Positions 1 through 13,200 of a stretch of 64,000 nt of DNA are shown in pieces (within the stretch, counting starts at the first letter, position 1; every line of letters starts with the position of its first letter). The notes under the pieces were generated by a model. That model ran no database searches. It saw only the letters and a list, made by a program, of their open reading frames with translations, and was not told the DNA's origin. The position numbers were made by a program, and so were the translations under genes. Source of the stretch: Rhyacichthys aspro (Eukaryota > Chordata > Actinopteri > Gobiiformes > Rhyacichthyidae); assembly GCA_036850595.1 (NCBI GenBank), contig CM072160.1:14611906-14675905 (forward strand), in the 5' to 3' direction.

Positions 1-1020
1 TGATATAAGTAATACTGATTGTACTGATTAATCATATGAACTCTGATGAACTGATAATTGACACATCATTAACTGACAGGACCTGATGTGCTAGAGACTA
101 ATCTGCACTCCTCCCTGCCCAATGATTGTTACAACTCACATTTCAACAAGCTCCAAATTTAAAAAAGAAAGAATTCATACCGCATTGTTTAAATGAGTCC
201 TAAGGCCATCACATATCTTTACATAACCATTCATTTGCACATTGTTAACTGTACACCCATTTAGTCAGTCACTTACTTTTTGATTAATTCATGCCTTTAC
301 AAAAGCAGTAATGGATCACTCGCTATATTTCTTGCCTGAAAAAAATGATAAACCACTGACAACAAATCAATTCTTCTGAGCTAAGAAACGTACATATGAC
401 TACTGACAAGTAAAAAGCACCTGATTTGCTGCTAAATTGTACCTGCTCCACACATGTTTAACACCTGTAAATGTGCAGACAGTCAGGGTATAATCTAAGG
501 TCTCTTTACTGAAAAATTAGATTAAAAAGAAGACAAGATCCAAGGAAATTAGGAAATTTGCGGCATATGTCAATAGCTGACCACATTAGGGATTCAATGT
601 TTTTTAGTTTTCTTTTCTTTTCTTTTTTGAGTACTAACTACCATCATCTTGTAAATAGGACATGCAGAAGAGTACCTAAAACACCAAACAAATAATTAGC
701 TTCAATTTTAAAGGCCAGCTATTTTGATTGTGCCTCAGTGACGTAAAACTCGCCCATTTGGCAGTCTAGTCTGTTGTGAATTTGTGTCAATTACGAGATG
801 ATTCAGACCTCCTCAGACATCTGTCTCACTTTTGAGATCATAAAGTTCTTGGAATAAAACGATAAAACTGCGAGGTCCACCCACTCATGAGCTGGGGGCA
901 AGTAGATCTACACTTACTGTGTATGTGCACTGGGCCAGAGACATTCTGATGTATTACACCCACACATGTTTAAAATGCAATAAAACCTTAATGTCACCTT
1001 GGAATGTGGTATATGTACAC
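1..1020. other. No gene seen (AT-rich intergenic)
   Basis: I see no coding exon, RNA gene or transposon signature here. The sequence is AT-rich with scattered stop codons in all frames. Confidence 0.6.
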
Positions 1021-1033
1021 TAGTGCAGTGTAA

Positions 1034-1350
1034 AAAGTATAGTATAATATAGTGTGGTGTTGTATCTTACATCACAGTATAGTGTAGTATACTACTGTGT
1101 GCTATAGTATAGTGTGCTATAGTATTGCATAGCATAATATAGTATTTTGTGGTATAATATGGTGTAGGATAGTATAGTATTCTGGTCTATAGTATAGTAT
1201 TGTGCGCTATGGTTTGGTATAGTGTAGTATTTTGTTTTATATTGTAGTATATTATGTATCGTGGCATAGCATGATGTACAGTAGTGTGGTATAGCATTGT
1301 ATGGCATAGTATGGTATGGTATGGTAGGATGTAGTGTAGTGGGGTACAGT
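1034..1350. repeat. Degenerate TAGTA/TATGG pentanucleotide satellite
   Basis: About 315 bases consist almost wholly of imperfect units such as AGTAT, AGTGT, TATGG and GTATA, ending in a purer TATGG run near 1,309-1,327. It behaves like an old, diverged pentanucleotide microsatellite. A tyrosine-rich open frame on the minus strand (1,092-1,307) follows from the repeat and is not a gene. Confidence 0.8.
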
Positions 1351-4300
1351 TTAGTATATTCTGTTGTAACTTTAACTTAAAGCGTGTTATCTTCTTTCAT
1401 CAAACTCCAGTAGTGTCTTATAAAAAAGTGTTGAATATTCAATTTGATAGTCTGGCACTATTTGACACAAAAGTACACCTGCCTCAAACATGATGCTATG
1501 TTTTGCTTATTTTAATGTTTATATGTCAGGTATGTCTCATTTTACTGCCACATTGAATATTTTGTTGTTTTCCTTCCCACACATGTCACACGTTATGACT
1601 TTGGTGTTAACTGTCACACATCTTGCTCTGAAGGCATATCTGATTTCCAAACAACAACAGCTTGACACAAAGTTCCTGTAATGCACTGTAATTCTGATAC
1701 GTGCAGTATGAGCTGAGCAGTCCTCAAGCTCTTGTGATTGACAAAGTGTGTGGATAACGCCTTTTCAAAACAAACACAAGAGTTATTCAGTCAAACATTT
1801 AGTCCAGTGTCCTAACTTTAATGAATAAGTGTAGTCTCTTCTTGACTTTCACACATCTTGCTGTTAGGTCACTCCTTATCTTTCCTGAATACACTTGAGG
1901 ACCTGTTAGACATCCTAAAAGTGCTATCTCTGCTGCATCTGTTTCCTCTTCTGTCTATGCATCTGAGTCATCTTTTGGCTAGACTTCATCTTCAAATGAA
2001 TAATTAACCTCCATGTATCAGAGTCTGTTAACACCAATAATTCATGGAGAGTTTGTCCACGATGAGAAATTTGCTTTGTAAACGGATTAGTACAAGATGG
2101 CAGACAGAGGACCTTAAGATTCATGGAAAAAAAGACGTGCCATTACTTCCACTATCATGCAACACCACTGAAATAAATGATGTGGTAATTAATGAGTGAT
2201 CTATTACCACAGCTAAAATAACCTTAACCAAGTGGAAGTTGACCTTTACCAATAAAACTGTTCTGCCATTAAATCATATGAGAGAACATTAAACAGAATT
2301 TCCGTTCACTGTTGTTTCCACACGTAAACCTAGCCCTGACATTCCAAAGACTTATTAAAAAGCACAATTGTCATTCGGCTGACTAACTCTTATTGTTTTA
2401 ATCCATATTGTACAGACGCAATGTTTCCAATGTGGCAATATGTCCATTTTACACAAGATCACACAAGATCATCGTGACTTCACACTATCATGTATTGTAT
2501 TGCACTAATCTTTGTTGCTCCTTGTAATAAAAGCCGTCCCGTCAGCATTTCTATCTCCCTCCGGTCATGCGGCCCCCGTCAGGTGATGTCATCCATGTTG
2601 TAGGGGTATTAAAGCAGTGATTCACCGCCAAACACACACAAAAACACACAACTTTATTTCCTCTTGGAACATCTCAAGGAATTTTTCCACGGTGCCCAAA
2701 TTGATAGATTATGGTAGATTATGAGTGTCTCGTACCAGATGTCTATAGTGATATACATTCCCAGCAAGGTGTGTAGCAATGGAAGGAGAGCTTGCCCGGG
2801 CAGGTGAGAGGCCGCTGGGCGCACAACAGGACACAGGCGTGACGTCCAGAGCAGCTTTAGAGCTCACATTAAACAGTACAGCAATCTTTGGTATGTTCTT
2901 CCCTTGAGCGTATTGCTAAACGGAACGCAGCCACGAGCGTTTGGCAAAGGGTCACAGGGTTAAGCACATTGCTCAGTGATTGATATTGTCCTGGAAAAAA
3001 AAGAAAAAAAAGTATGTTCGTAGAGAGAAGTCAGATTTTGCAAACAATCTAAGGCAGTGCTTGTTTTGCTTCAGGCCTCACTCAATAACAGCCTTGTGAA
3101 GAGAGCGTTTACAAAAAACAAGCCTGAGAAACAGATTGCGTGTGTGAGACGGTGTTAAAGAAACTGCTAAATATTTCTGTCATACTCTATATTTCTGGAT
3201 TGTGTCTGCAAGACCTTTTTTTTAGTGTCCAACTTTCTTTTTTCTTGTAATTGAGCAAAACTGTTTAATCACTTCGCATATTGATACAAGAATGGCCTTA
3301 AGACATCATTGACTTTATCATCAAGGATTTTACATAGACTAAAGGGCGCTACTATTGGCAGGTTGGTCTACACAACTTGTAAACCTTGAATCAATGGCGT
3401 TGGGAAAATCCTACTGGGAAAGATGCTATGTCTGGACCCATGAAAATTACCTTGAAACCATATGTTTTAATGATGCTGAAGTAACACTATTTAACTTTTT
3501 ACCTCAAAATATAAAGTTACACATATCAACACAATTAAAAGTCTTGTGAGTTTATAACAACATTTGTCTCATTGAGTCTTTTAATGGATGTACATAATGT
3601 TACTGTGATGCTACGTTGCATAGTGCTCCTCTTATAACAGTTTATATTACAACTGAATAAAGACAGAATCTAGTGTACGTTTTGGACTGGGTTGAAAAAT
3701 GCATTGTGATTTCTTTTGTTGTCAATTGGTGTTTTTTTAAAATAATACATTTTGTATTCAGTCTGAGTCTGTCTGAGCTAAAAGGCTGTGAGACTGTGGG
3801 AAGTTCCAGTGACTCAAAGCCACATATTACTCTTACTTTTACCTCTTTTACAACAGGTCGGATGGTCAGTCGTACTTTTGATTCGATATGAAAAATGAAT
3901 TTGACTCAAATCTGTTTTTAAAGGGGCTCAATCTAACATAACAGGCCAGATAAGTGCTAAGTTCTAGCTGGTGTTAAATTAAAGCTGAGTAATAACGGCA
4001 GACCGGGTGTAGTTTCATGACTGAGCAGTAACAGGTATAAAATGTAAGCTGCTACAGAGATGTGTGAGGCTAAAACCTAGAGATTGTGGTCATGAGTCAG
4101 TGCAGATAGGCCTTTGATGCTGCGCACTGTCCTTAACGTGAGTCTGTGTCATTGCGGTCTGACAGTGCGCTAAGTATTCACAATAACACACACAGTAGAC
4201 GCAAGTGCAGTTATCAGTGGTGGAAACACGTGTGTTATTTATCAAGTCCTCAAGTGACATAACACTGTCATTTTGATACGTGCCGTATGAGCTAAACCGA

Positions 4301-7300
4301 GCGTGGCCATCCGAGTCTGATCTTTTACTGCTAACTTGACTAATACTGTTTAGAATAGTGGAGTTGAATCATGTGTGAGTGGAGTGATGCTGGGTAATCT
4401 GTGAGGCTTTTCAGTCAAACATTCGCCCACATCTCTCAGTTTTTCCTGTAAATCATGTCGTTATAGGAGTTGTCTTCAGATGACATCATGAGACCGTCTT
4501 GATTCCCATCATTGTGGTTTCTGGGGAGCAGTCTTGTGGGTTTTATTTAAATGTAGTATGAAGTAATAACGATGTCCTGCCAAAGCTTTGATTGTGTACT
4601 GTTTACACATAGTCAAGCTGACTTTTGCCCTGTTTCTTTGCAACAGGTTGAACAAACTCACAGTAAATCTAGGTTCAGATCAGTTCAACTCAGTTTCCTG
4701 TTTTCAGAAAACAGGGTTAGGGTTAGTTTACTCTGTTCCCTTTGGGTTCAGCTGAGGGAAGAAAGTCATTATTATTAGAGAAAATAGGAGTCACCGTGGC
4801 AACAGTAATTAAATAGAAGCTGCCAACTTACCATCTTTATCCAAAAAAATGTTAAAACGTCAGCTGCTTACTATTTTAAGGTGCCCCATCATCCTAAGCC
4901 CCCCTTTCCTGTGGTGTTCCCCAGTCTTTTCTCGACCCGATGATACAAATGAAGTGATTAAGTTTGTATTTAATGTGCATTTTTCAACCTGACACTGACC
5001 AAATGCCTTAAAGAACTGCTGGAAATGTTATCTCAATAGCTGACTAAGATTAACTCTCTGTGAAACTGAAAACCTGCAGTTTCTTATTCTTAAAACCGCC
5101 TCTTCGCATGATCCACATTGTTATTATTTCACAACATGATTAAAAAGTTACTTGATTTGAAGACCATTTCATTGTTGGCAGTGCGATTTGATATTTTGGA
5201 AACAGTTCGTCAAACCCCCCACCCTTTACGATAGCAGACACTTTTCTGTCTACAAAAACAACTTCAGTTTGAGTTGACCTTGCACTGACAGCTCTGAGCA
5301 ACCATGCATTCCTATGAGCCTGTCAAGAACCAGCATGAAGGGTCCCAGCTGCTGTCCTCATGCTGAGCACTGAACTGAGCTCAAACTTGCATAGCACGCA
5401 TTCCTCACTGACTCATCAACGCTGTGTGTGCGTGTCCGCTGCCTTTAGTCTACCCTCATCTAGCCTCTCGGACCTGTGCATGTGTTAACTGTCATATAAA
5501 CAAGCCAATGAGTCACTGCCCATTATATAAGTGCTGTGCCAAACACCAATTTAACTGCCGCTCAAAACAGTCACGCCACTTTTTAAGCTCTGTGTTTCCT
5601 GGGCAACTCTAACTCCATACAATTTCAATTTGCTTTTATGTTTTTCGATGACTTTAGCGACAGTACACAATAATTGTTGGTATTGCTATAAAACCATATG
5701 CCACCATGGAGATAAAATGACTGTTTTGTCAGTGCACCCACAACACCACAGACACAAAAACACACTGGTACCTGCATCATTTCCTGCCACAAACTCCAAA
5801 CAGGTTTCACCTGCTGATGTCATTCAGGCCTCGCCTTTTTCAGACTTGAGAAACGCTAAGTCACACCCTGTAGCTGTTTTCAGGCCCAAGACAACAAAAA
5901 CATCTCCCTGTAGCTACAGTATACACCAACACTTTAACACAGCAATGAAATGCCAGTAAGTAATAATATATACAGTAAATCAGGTATAATTGTGATCCAT
6001 CGTTCAGTTTTTTTATTGTCAATTAAGACATGAAGAATATGAATATTAAAGGATTGTTTTGTTTGTTTGTTTGTTTTACAAACCAACATAAATAAAGTAT
6101 TTAAAGTAACACTGTGTAACATTTCAGGATGTAGAACTAAAAGAAAATGAACTAAAAGAAAACAAATGCTACTAAAAACTCATGGGACTGTCTTAATAAA
6201 TCTCTTATAAATTTAAGTTGAACTCTAAATTTCTAAATTGTGGCCAGATACTTATTCTCATATCCCTGTCACTCTTAGTTTTATTGTGAAATACCCAAAA
6301 AATAAAAATGGTTCTACACTATTATTTTGAAGATTTACAAGCTCAGAGATTGAAGTTACATAGGGTTTCTTTCAAAATAAAACAGAATTTTGTGCAGAAA
6401 ATGGCAATCCAGCAATAGCAAAGCGTCTGCCTACAGGTTGTCACTGTCACCAGACTGGTGCAGCCTGACAAACCTGATGGTGTTTTATTACATAGAAACT
6501 GCATGTTGTTATTTTAAGTGTGAAACTTGTAAACTGTTAGGGGCTCACTTCTTGATAACACCGAAAAATGCATTCATAAACTGCAAATAAATGTTATGGT
6601 ATCATTTTTTTCTTTACCTAAACAGGTCTCTGTGTCACGTTACATGGTGCTGATTGTTGATAGTGTCAGATGTCATCGCCTGGTGCCAAAAGGCCATTAG
6701 AGGAAGAGGATGCCAAAGTGGAAATAACAAAAGCAAAAAGAGGGTGTGGAGGCGTTGTGGAAAGTCTATCGGCCTCTGAAAAAAGAACATTGATTTGTCT
6801 CTCAAAGATGGTTTAACTTGATTGAACGCTGATGTTTTGATAACTTAGGAATGTGGGATCTGAACTGTACCCACGTGAAAACACACCCACGTATGTTATT
6901 TCCAACAATTATTATCCGGACTCCCCTACTTCTTCATGCACCGTGACAAACCCCAGACCTGGTCCAGTCCCCGCTGTCTCCTGCCCTCGCCCACTGACTA
7001 CTTTCCCATTACATCTTGACACCTCGGCACGGTTTCGCCCCCTTTACACAGAGGCCCGTCCAACGTGAGAGTGCCGTGTGTGGGTTAGTGCCCAGCTGCC
7101 ATGTGTTTGTAAGAGCCTGTGTTCCTGTGTGTGTCAATAGTGCTGTAGTGGGAAATACAAAGCATATGTGAGAGAGGAGGGAGGACACAGGGCTTTCAGT
7201 GTGTGGCTCCAGTAGTGTTTTTCATTTATTTGATGTCAGAAAAGTCAAATGTGTCAAGAAAGATGTGATCTTAATGGTTTGATTTATGTTAAGATTGATT

Positions 7301-9956
7301 GATTTCATTATGTCGTAATCTACACTACATAACGTGTACATATTCTCTGATATTCAAAAGACAAAGCATTATAATTGCTTTATTATCGAGTGACAGTGAC
7401 AGTATGTGATTAAATACAAGCTGTAACCTAGTGCCACACCTTCATAGTTTACCTCACTTCAACATTTTGTGTGTGAGCAAAATACACATAAATAAAAATA
7501 TTAGCCTATGTGTGGACAAGGCATAATAAAATCTGTTATTATGGTTATTTTTGAGGCCTTACATTGTAGCTTCAACATGTTATACTTTAGCCATATCTAA
7601 CATCTAAATAATGTTTAAATTCTGTTGATAAATGACCATCCAGTCCAGTCAAAACATCTAAGGGCTGAGGCACAAAGTGAGTTGAACAAAGTCAGAGTTG
7701 CGTAGTAAGTTTTGAGTTGATAAAACCTAACAAATCCAACCGGGTAACTTTGTTCAGCCAAGAGTAATGAACAGTAAACACAGTCAATAGAGAAAAATGT
7801 AGCCAAGAGAAAAAACTGTCACGATGTCAGGAATAAGTGGATTAATGTTTGATTGATGTAACGTTGCTAAGTTTGGTTTTACTGTCTCTAAACTGGAATA
7901 AAACTCAGAGAACCCGAACCAGCGTCGAGCAAGAAGAAGATAAAGGATAAACCATTCCTTTCAAATTAATAACGTGAAACCATCGAAACCATGAATGAAC
8001 CTGCCATTTCTAAATAACCCCTTTATAGTCTCCTTACTCATTTAGAAATTATCCATTTGTAGCGAATTCAGAATCAGTAAATTACCCATTATGTCTCCCT
8101 CTGCACATTTTTTTGTATTATTCTTACAGCCTTCTTGCTCCACAATTCTTCTTGTCACCAGGAAATGACTGTTAAACTCCCTCCATCCTTCATCCTGAAG
8201 CCTCCAGCCTTTCTGCAGCGGTGTTTTTCCTCCTGTGCAGCCAGGAACATACTTTTCCTTTTAAAGAAATTCTCCAGGGAGTGAAAGACAAAGCATACGC
8301 CGGGTATACCTATGCATACCTCTGTGGCATAAAGGAGAAAATAAAGGTAGGCCGAAACGAAGCATGAGGGAGATAAAGAAGCCCTATCATTCCTGGCATG
8401 CTGTCAAGCAGGACGAAGATGGAAGAGGAGATAGTGGCACAACTTCAAGCGAGGAGGCGGTGTAGGATGACGCACAGAGAGGATTATGGTGATGATTGAA
8501 CCATAAATGTGTCCGCTGCCCTAAATAAAACAGCATGATGAGAGTTACAGGGAAAGATTGAAATAGTTTGTTTGCCTTGCATGATCTTTAAGTCTTTTGT
8601 TATCAATAGAGGTAGCCATGGAGACATAAAACATTAAAGGAAATGTATTATTTTGTAAATCTGGTTCTATTTAGGTAGCTTTCATCCTGTCAATAGTGAG
8701 CACAGACGCAGTGAGGTGCCCGAACAGGGGAATGCTGGAGTTGTATAAATGAGGAACATTGGAAAAAAGCACTTAAATGTCGAAATAAAAGTATTTATTC
8801 ACTTGGTATATAACATACACTTGCATCAATAGTCATTTTTAGGATCTTCTTTTACTAAATATTGGACTGTCCCTGTATTTAGATTTATTTTGGCATTGAG
8901 CCTTGAGCCTTGATGCCGAGAAGTGTGGCATTATCATATTACTACAACAGGGAGAGGCATGTGCACTCTTTAGTAGAAGTTACTCCAAAATCTGTCTGAG
9001 CCTCCCACCCATATCTTGCCACACACCTTGTTTTGAACCATCCACAAGGACTTTTTACGCACAAGGCCGTTTTTTGCCTGGAGCAGCGCTTTACTTCCTG
9101 GCAGTTGTTAGAGCCTGCAGTTCAGAACATTTTGTTTCATTTGTTTCATTTTCCGTCTGTGGCTTCCCGTCTCTCCCTCCCCCCTCATTCTTCAGGCTCT
9201 CTTCGCCCTGGCCCCATTTCCGTATGAGAAGGAAAAGACGTTGTGGAAAAGTGGGAAGGGATGCAGAGGAGAGAGAAATGCTCCCACTTTTGAGAAATTG
9301 AGGAATTTAAAAGAAGTGAAAAATGTCTGCAGGAGAGGACATGTTCGGAACACGCTGCAGGCGTAAATATAAAAGAAGTGATGCAATAGAGCTAGTAAAA
9401 CATTTGTGTAGAGTAACTTTTTACCACAACATCTTTAAGTGGGGATAAACTGATTTTATCGGGTGAGTAATACTGGGTGAATGGACTGGCAAATCGATTA
9501 ATAGTTCACACAACATCATACTTGGGACACTGACACTTTATCATACATACAAGTGACGCAAGACAAACTTTTTTTTTTTTTTTACACAAACACACTACTT
9601 ACAAACACAACAAAATACTATCATGAGACTATTTTTCAATGAATACAAAGATTTTATCACACAAACTTGGTAAAGATGGCATATTTATTTCACAATACAG
9701 AAGAGAGTCAGGAAACAGAAGAGGGAGAGAACCCAGGTTTACTTTAGGATTTAAAGTGAAGCTCTTACCAGCAACCTTTCTGATGCTAATCCTAACTGCA
9801 TTATACTATTGTCGCTGTCTTGTCTCCATCCACTCCCAGTGAAAAGTACAGTGAGACCCTCGTTCATATTGTCTGTATGTGCTGTTATTTGTCTAAATTC
9901 AAGCTTCAGGGCTGTTGCCCCAGAATACCATATTAAAAAATAAAAAAGAATGTATA
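1351..9956. other. No gene seen (long intergenic region)
   Basis: I found no exon with family resemblance and convincing splice sites. Contents are AT-rich unique-looking DNA, a (GTTT)n run near 6,059-6,076 and poly-T near 9,570-9,584. A 132-codon open frame at 8,903-9,301 has no recognisable domain, and its composition is that of non-coding DNA. Confidence 0.55.
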
Positions 9957-10297
9957 AGGGTGCACAATGTCAGAGTGGTTTGAACTCCTGCCTCACAGCA
10001 AGCAGGTTGTGAGTTTGATCTCAGGCCTTTTTGTGTGGAGTCTGCATGTCCTCCCCATGCTACTGTGGCTGGCTTCCTCCCACTGTCCAAAGACATGCAT
10101 ATATAGGTCAACTGACAACTCTAAAGTATCCCTTTTGAAAGAATGTGAGACTGAATGGTTGTTTTTCCAGTGTCTGTCACTAATTGTTAGCCATTGTTGG
10201 CCATTGTGCACAGTATTGTATCCCAAAGCTGCTGGGATAGGCTGCAATCACCTGTGACCCTTAACAGGAATAAGTGGAAGGAAATTAAATGAATGAT
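9957..10297 (+). mobile_element. tRNA-derived SINE, common teleost family
   Basis: The stretch has the layout of a widespread fish tRNA-derived SINE. The head reads 'CCTCACAGCAAGCAGG', followed by a degraded B-box region, then the 'GTGTGGAGTCTGCATGT' core, 'CCAAAGACATGCA', and a tail resembling 'GCTGGGATAGGCTGCAATC' and 'GTGACCCTTAACAGGA' that ends in an A-rich ATGAATGATAAA end. Box B is mutated (GTTTGATCTC in place of GGTTCGAATCC), so the copy is old and probably not transcribed by RNA polymerase III. I recognise the family by pattern only; a Repbase or Dfam search would name it. Confidence 0.85.
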
Positions 10298-13200
10298 AAA
10301 TATGTAGAAGCATTTAAAAATACATTCCCTGCTGTTTACTTCAGTTCAGCGTTATCTCTCAACTGTCTACGTGCTGGTGAAGCAAAATTCCATTCAATGA
10401 GAATCAATAGTTCTTCTTCCTGGTATTTATTTTCCATGTAGTGTTTCTTGTTTACACTTTTCTCACAATGGCCTGAGATAAACTACAGCGAAGTTTCTCT
10501 GCGTCGTCAGAAACTGTCAGGAAGTGTCAATTAATTGCATATCAATTCTTTTCTTTTTTTTTCCTCCCAAAAACCCAAACTGTGCAGGGAGTGCTCTGTG
10601 GACACATGACAAAATCTGGACAGAAGCCAGAAGAGCAGTTGGCTTTATTTGTAGTAAGCTCAGACACATGCCACGAGGGCTGCTCAGCGGGAAAACACCG
10701 CCTTGCTGAGTAATGGTGTAGTGACAAACGCAGATATAGTATCATCTGACAACACTGTGGTGTCCTTGAACTAAAGGACAGGCTGCTAAACACACACACA
10801 CACACACACACACACACTGAGGGACAGGTCAGTGCTGATGAAGCAGTCCTTGTGCCAATATGCTGAGGCAGAATGATTTTTCTGTGCTATGAAACACAGG
10901 TGGTCAAATGATCCCAACTGAACAAGTATACATACATAAATATAAATATATATTTGGTAACACTGATATTTTCAGGAGCAGATTGTAAAGATTGTTAATG
11001 GTCTGACGAAGAATTTCAAGGTGTAATATACAGGATTTCCAGAAAAAAACACGTCCACTTCTGTATCTTATCTTTAATTGCTCACTAGTAAATCATGAGC
11101 ATGTAAACTGTGATTGACTAAGAGCAACACACACAAAAAACTCCCTCTGGTGTAAAACAATGGTTGAAAATTGACAGAGAGAAATTGTTTCACACACACA
11201 TTCAGGCTTGTTAGGCTGTTTTCCATCAAAATCCTGCATACTGTACCTTCAAGCATCTGGTCTCTATTGGGAAGATCCTATCTATTAGTATCCAATTCAA
11301 TTCACGAAATTAATAAATATAACTTTTGCTGATTGATTATTACAACAAAAACTAGGTTATACAGGAAATGAACTTGTATGTAAACAGATATGTTGCATAT
11401 CTATCAGCCAAACAGAAATGAGTACTCAATCAGACCTTGTTTTAATGTACTTTTATAGACGAAGATGGAGATGTCACAGTAACAGATTTGTGCCGGGAAC
11501 ATTACACATCGTGAGCATAACCAGAAATGTAAAATAGTAACCAACGTTCTTAGAAACTGGGTTGACACTGGAACACTTTGTACCATGTAGCAGACTCAGA
11601 AATTCTCAAGCACAAAAAAAATGTAAATGAGAGTAATTTTGTGCCAGCAGTTGTAGCCAGTGGAAAACTGTGGCATAAAACCGTTGTGTGATTTGTTTTT
11701 CCTCTTTCGGCAAGTGACTGTCGGTTCCTCGGGGGAGAAAACTTCACACTGAGAAATATGTTTGGGATATGGATGAGAAATGTATAACGGTGCAGAGAAA
11801 ACACCCTTTTCGAGTCAAACCACACAGACGCACTCATACGCTCCACATTTCACTCAGCTACACCAAACCGCTCTTTCTGTCTTCCCAGGCACAGGACGCG
11901 TACACAACTGTGAGGCTTCGTCCTGGAAAACACAGACACATTGTCAAACATATTGTAGTGGATTGCAGTTTCAAGTGTCATTGGAATGCTTCTGAATTTT
12001 AGTTTTCAGCAGCGGTTTAACCCAGAGAAGAAATTCCTCCAAAACCACACTTTGCACACAGAGGAAGTAGATTTACCAAATATTGATGAGCAAGGACAGT
12101 TACAATCTCTGCAAACTAACACATTTACATATACTGGATGTAGGGATAATTCTACATATTTGTCATTAATGTGTCATGCATTGCTTTACGGTTGTTTTGT
12201 CTTGACTCAGCAGTTTCTATCACATGTAACCAGCCTATACATGAAAACCCCGCACAAACCAGTCGAACCAGTCCAGCGCCACACAACTTCAGCACATCAG
12301 GTACAGTCAGCAAACGTTTTTGTTCTGTTGAGTCACATTTAAAACAATGTCTGTGAAAACGTCAAATTCTGCCACATTAGTCACATGGCAACAGTAAAAA
12401 CATCAAATAAATGCAAACACAAATTATTTTCTATTTGTCAGTATTACAATAATGTCACTTTCTACATCCGTTGTGTTTATTTTGAAATTTTTCATGTGTT
12501 TTTACGCCAAGACTTGGTTTAAATGAGTTGCAGAAATAAAGGTCAGTACCGCTGAGAAAACAAAAGGGCACGCTGGATTGTAAAGACAAACTTCAAGATG
12601 CTGACGTGAAAAAAAACATGTTGACCAGTCATCAAATATTTTGACCCAAAGATTACTGGCAGTGGTGCTCATAATTTACCCGTACACTGCTCTTGTGTAA
12701 ACAGCAAGAGGAGAAGTGTTACAATATGTGGGGATTTCTTCATGCTACATCACACTCAAATACGTTGCCACAGCTGTTGGTGGTGGTGACAAAGATGTTG
12801 CAACACATACATACCCACAATGTATATGTGAATCCCAGTATTCGATTCAACCCGTGTCCTTAATCATTTTCTACTTTCGACACTGACGTTTAATTTTTAA
12901 GGGAAAATTCAGCTGTTATTACAGTATCTCCACATTTTGTCATGACTTACTTCTATAATTCAACATATAGAAGGTATCAAACTTTAAAAATACAGTATTA
13001 AAGCAGTAAAAAAATATAATTCCTGAAAAGTAAGCAAGTTTTCGTTTTGATATCAGCAATATCAATAATATTATGAATATACCCATGTTTACTATTGTAT
13101 GTCTTAGCACATAAACACATGTGCTTGTGCCTATATTACTATTATCAGTCATTTTAGTCATACTATTAACCAATCCTTACATAAAAGTCATTGTTTTGTC

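Noticed and set aside
8903..9301. 132-codon open frame on the plus strand
   Set aside because: No domain, no splice context, low-complexity phenylalanine/serine-rich translation from pyrimidine-rich DNA, and an overlapping frame of similar quality.
10740..10830. CRISPR-like or other spaced direct repeats
   Set aside because: Only a plain CA microsatellite; no spaced direct-repeat array occurs anywhere in the window, as expected for a vertebrate genome.
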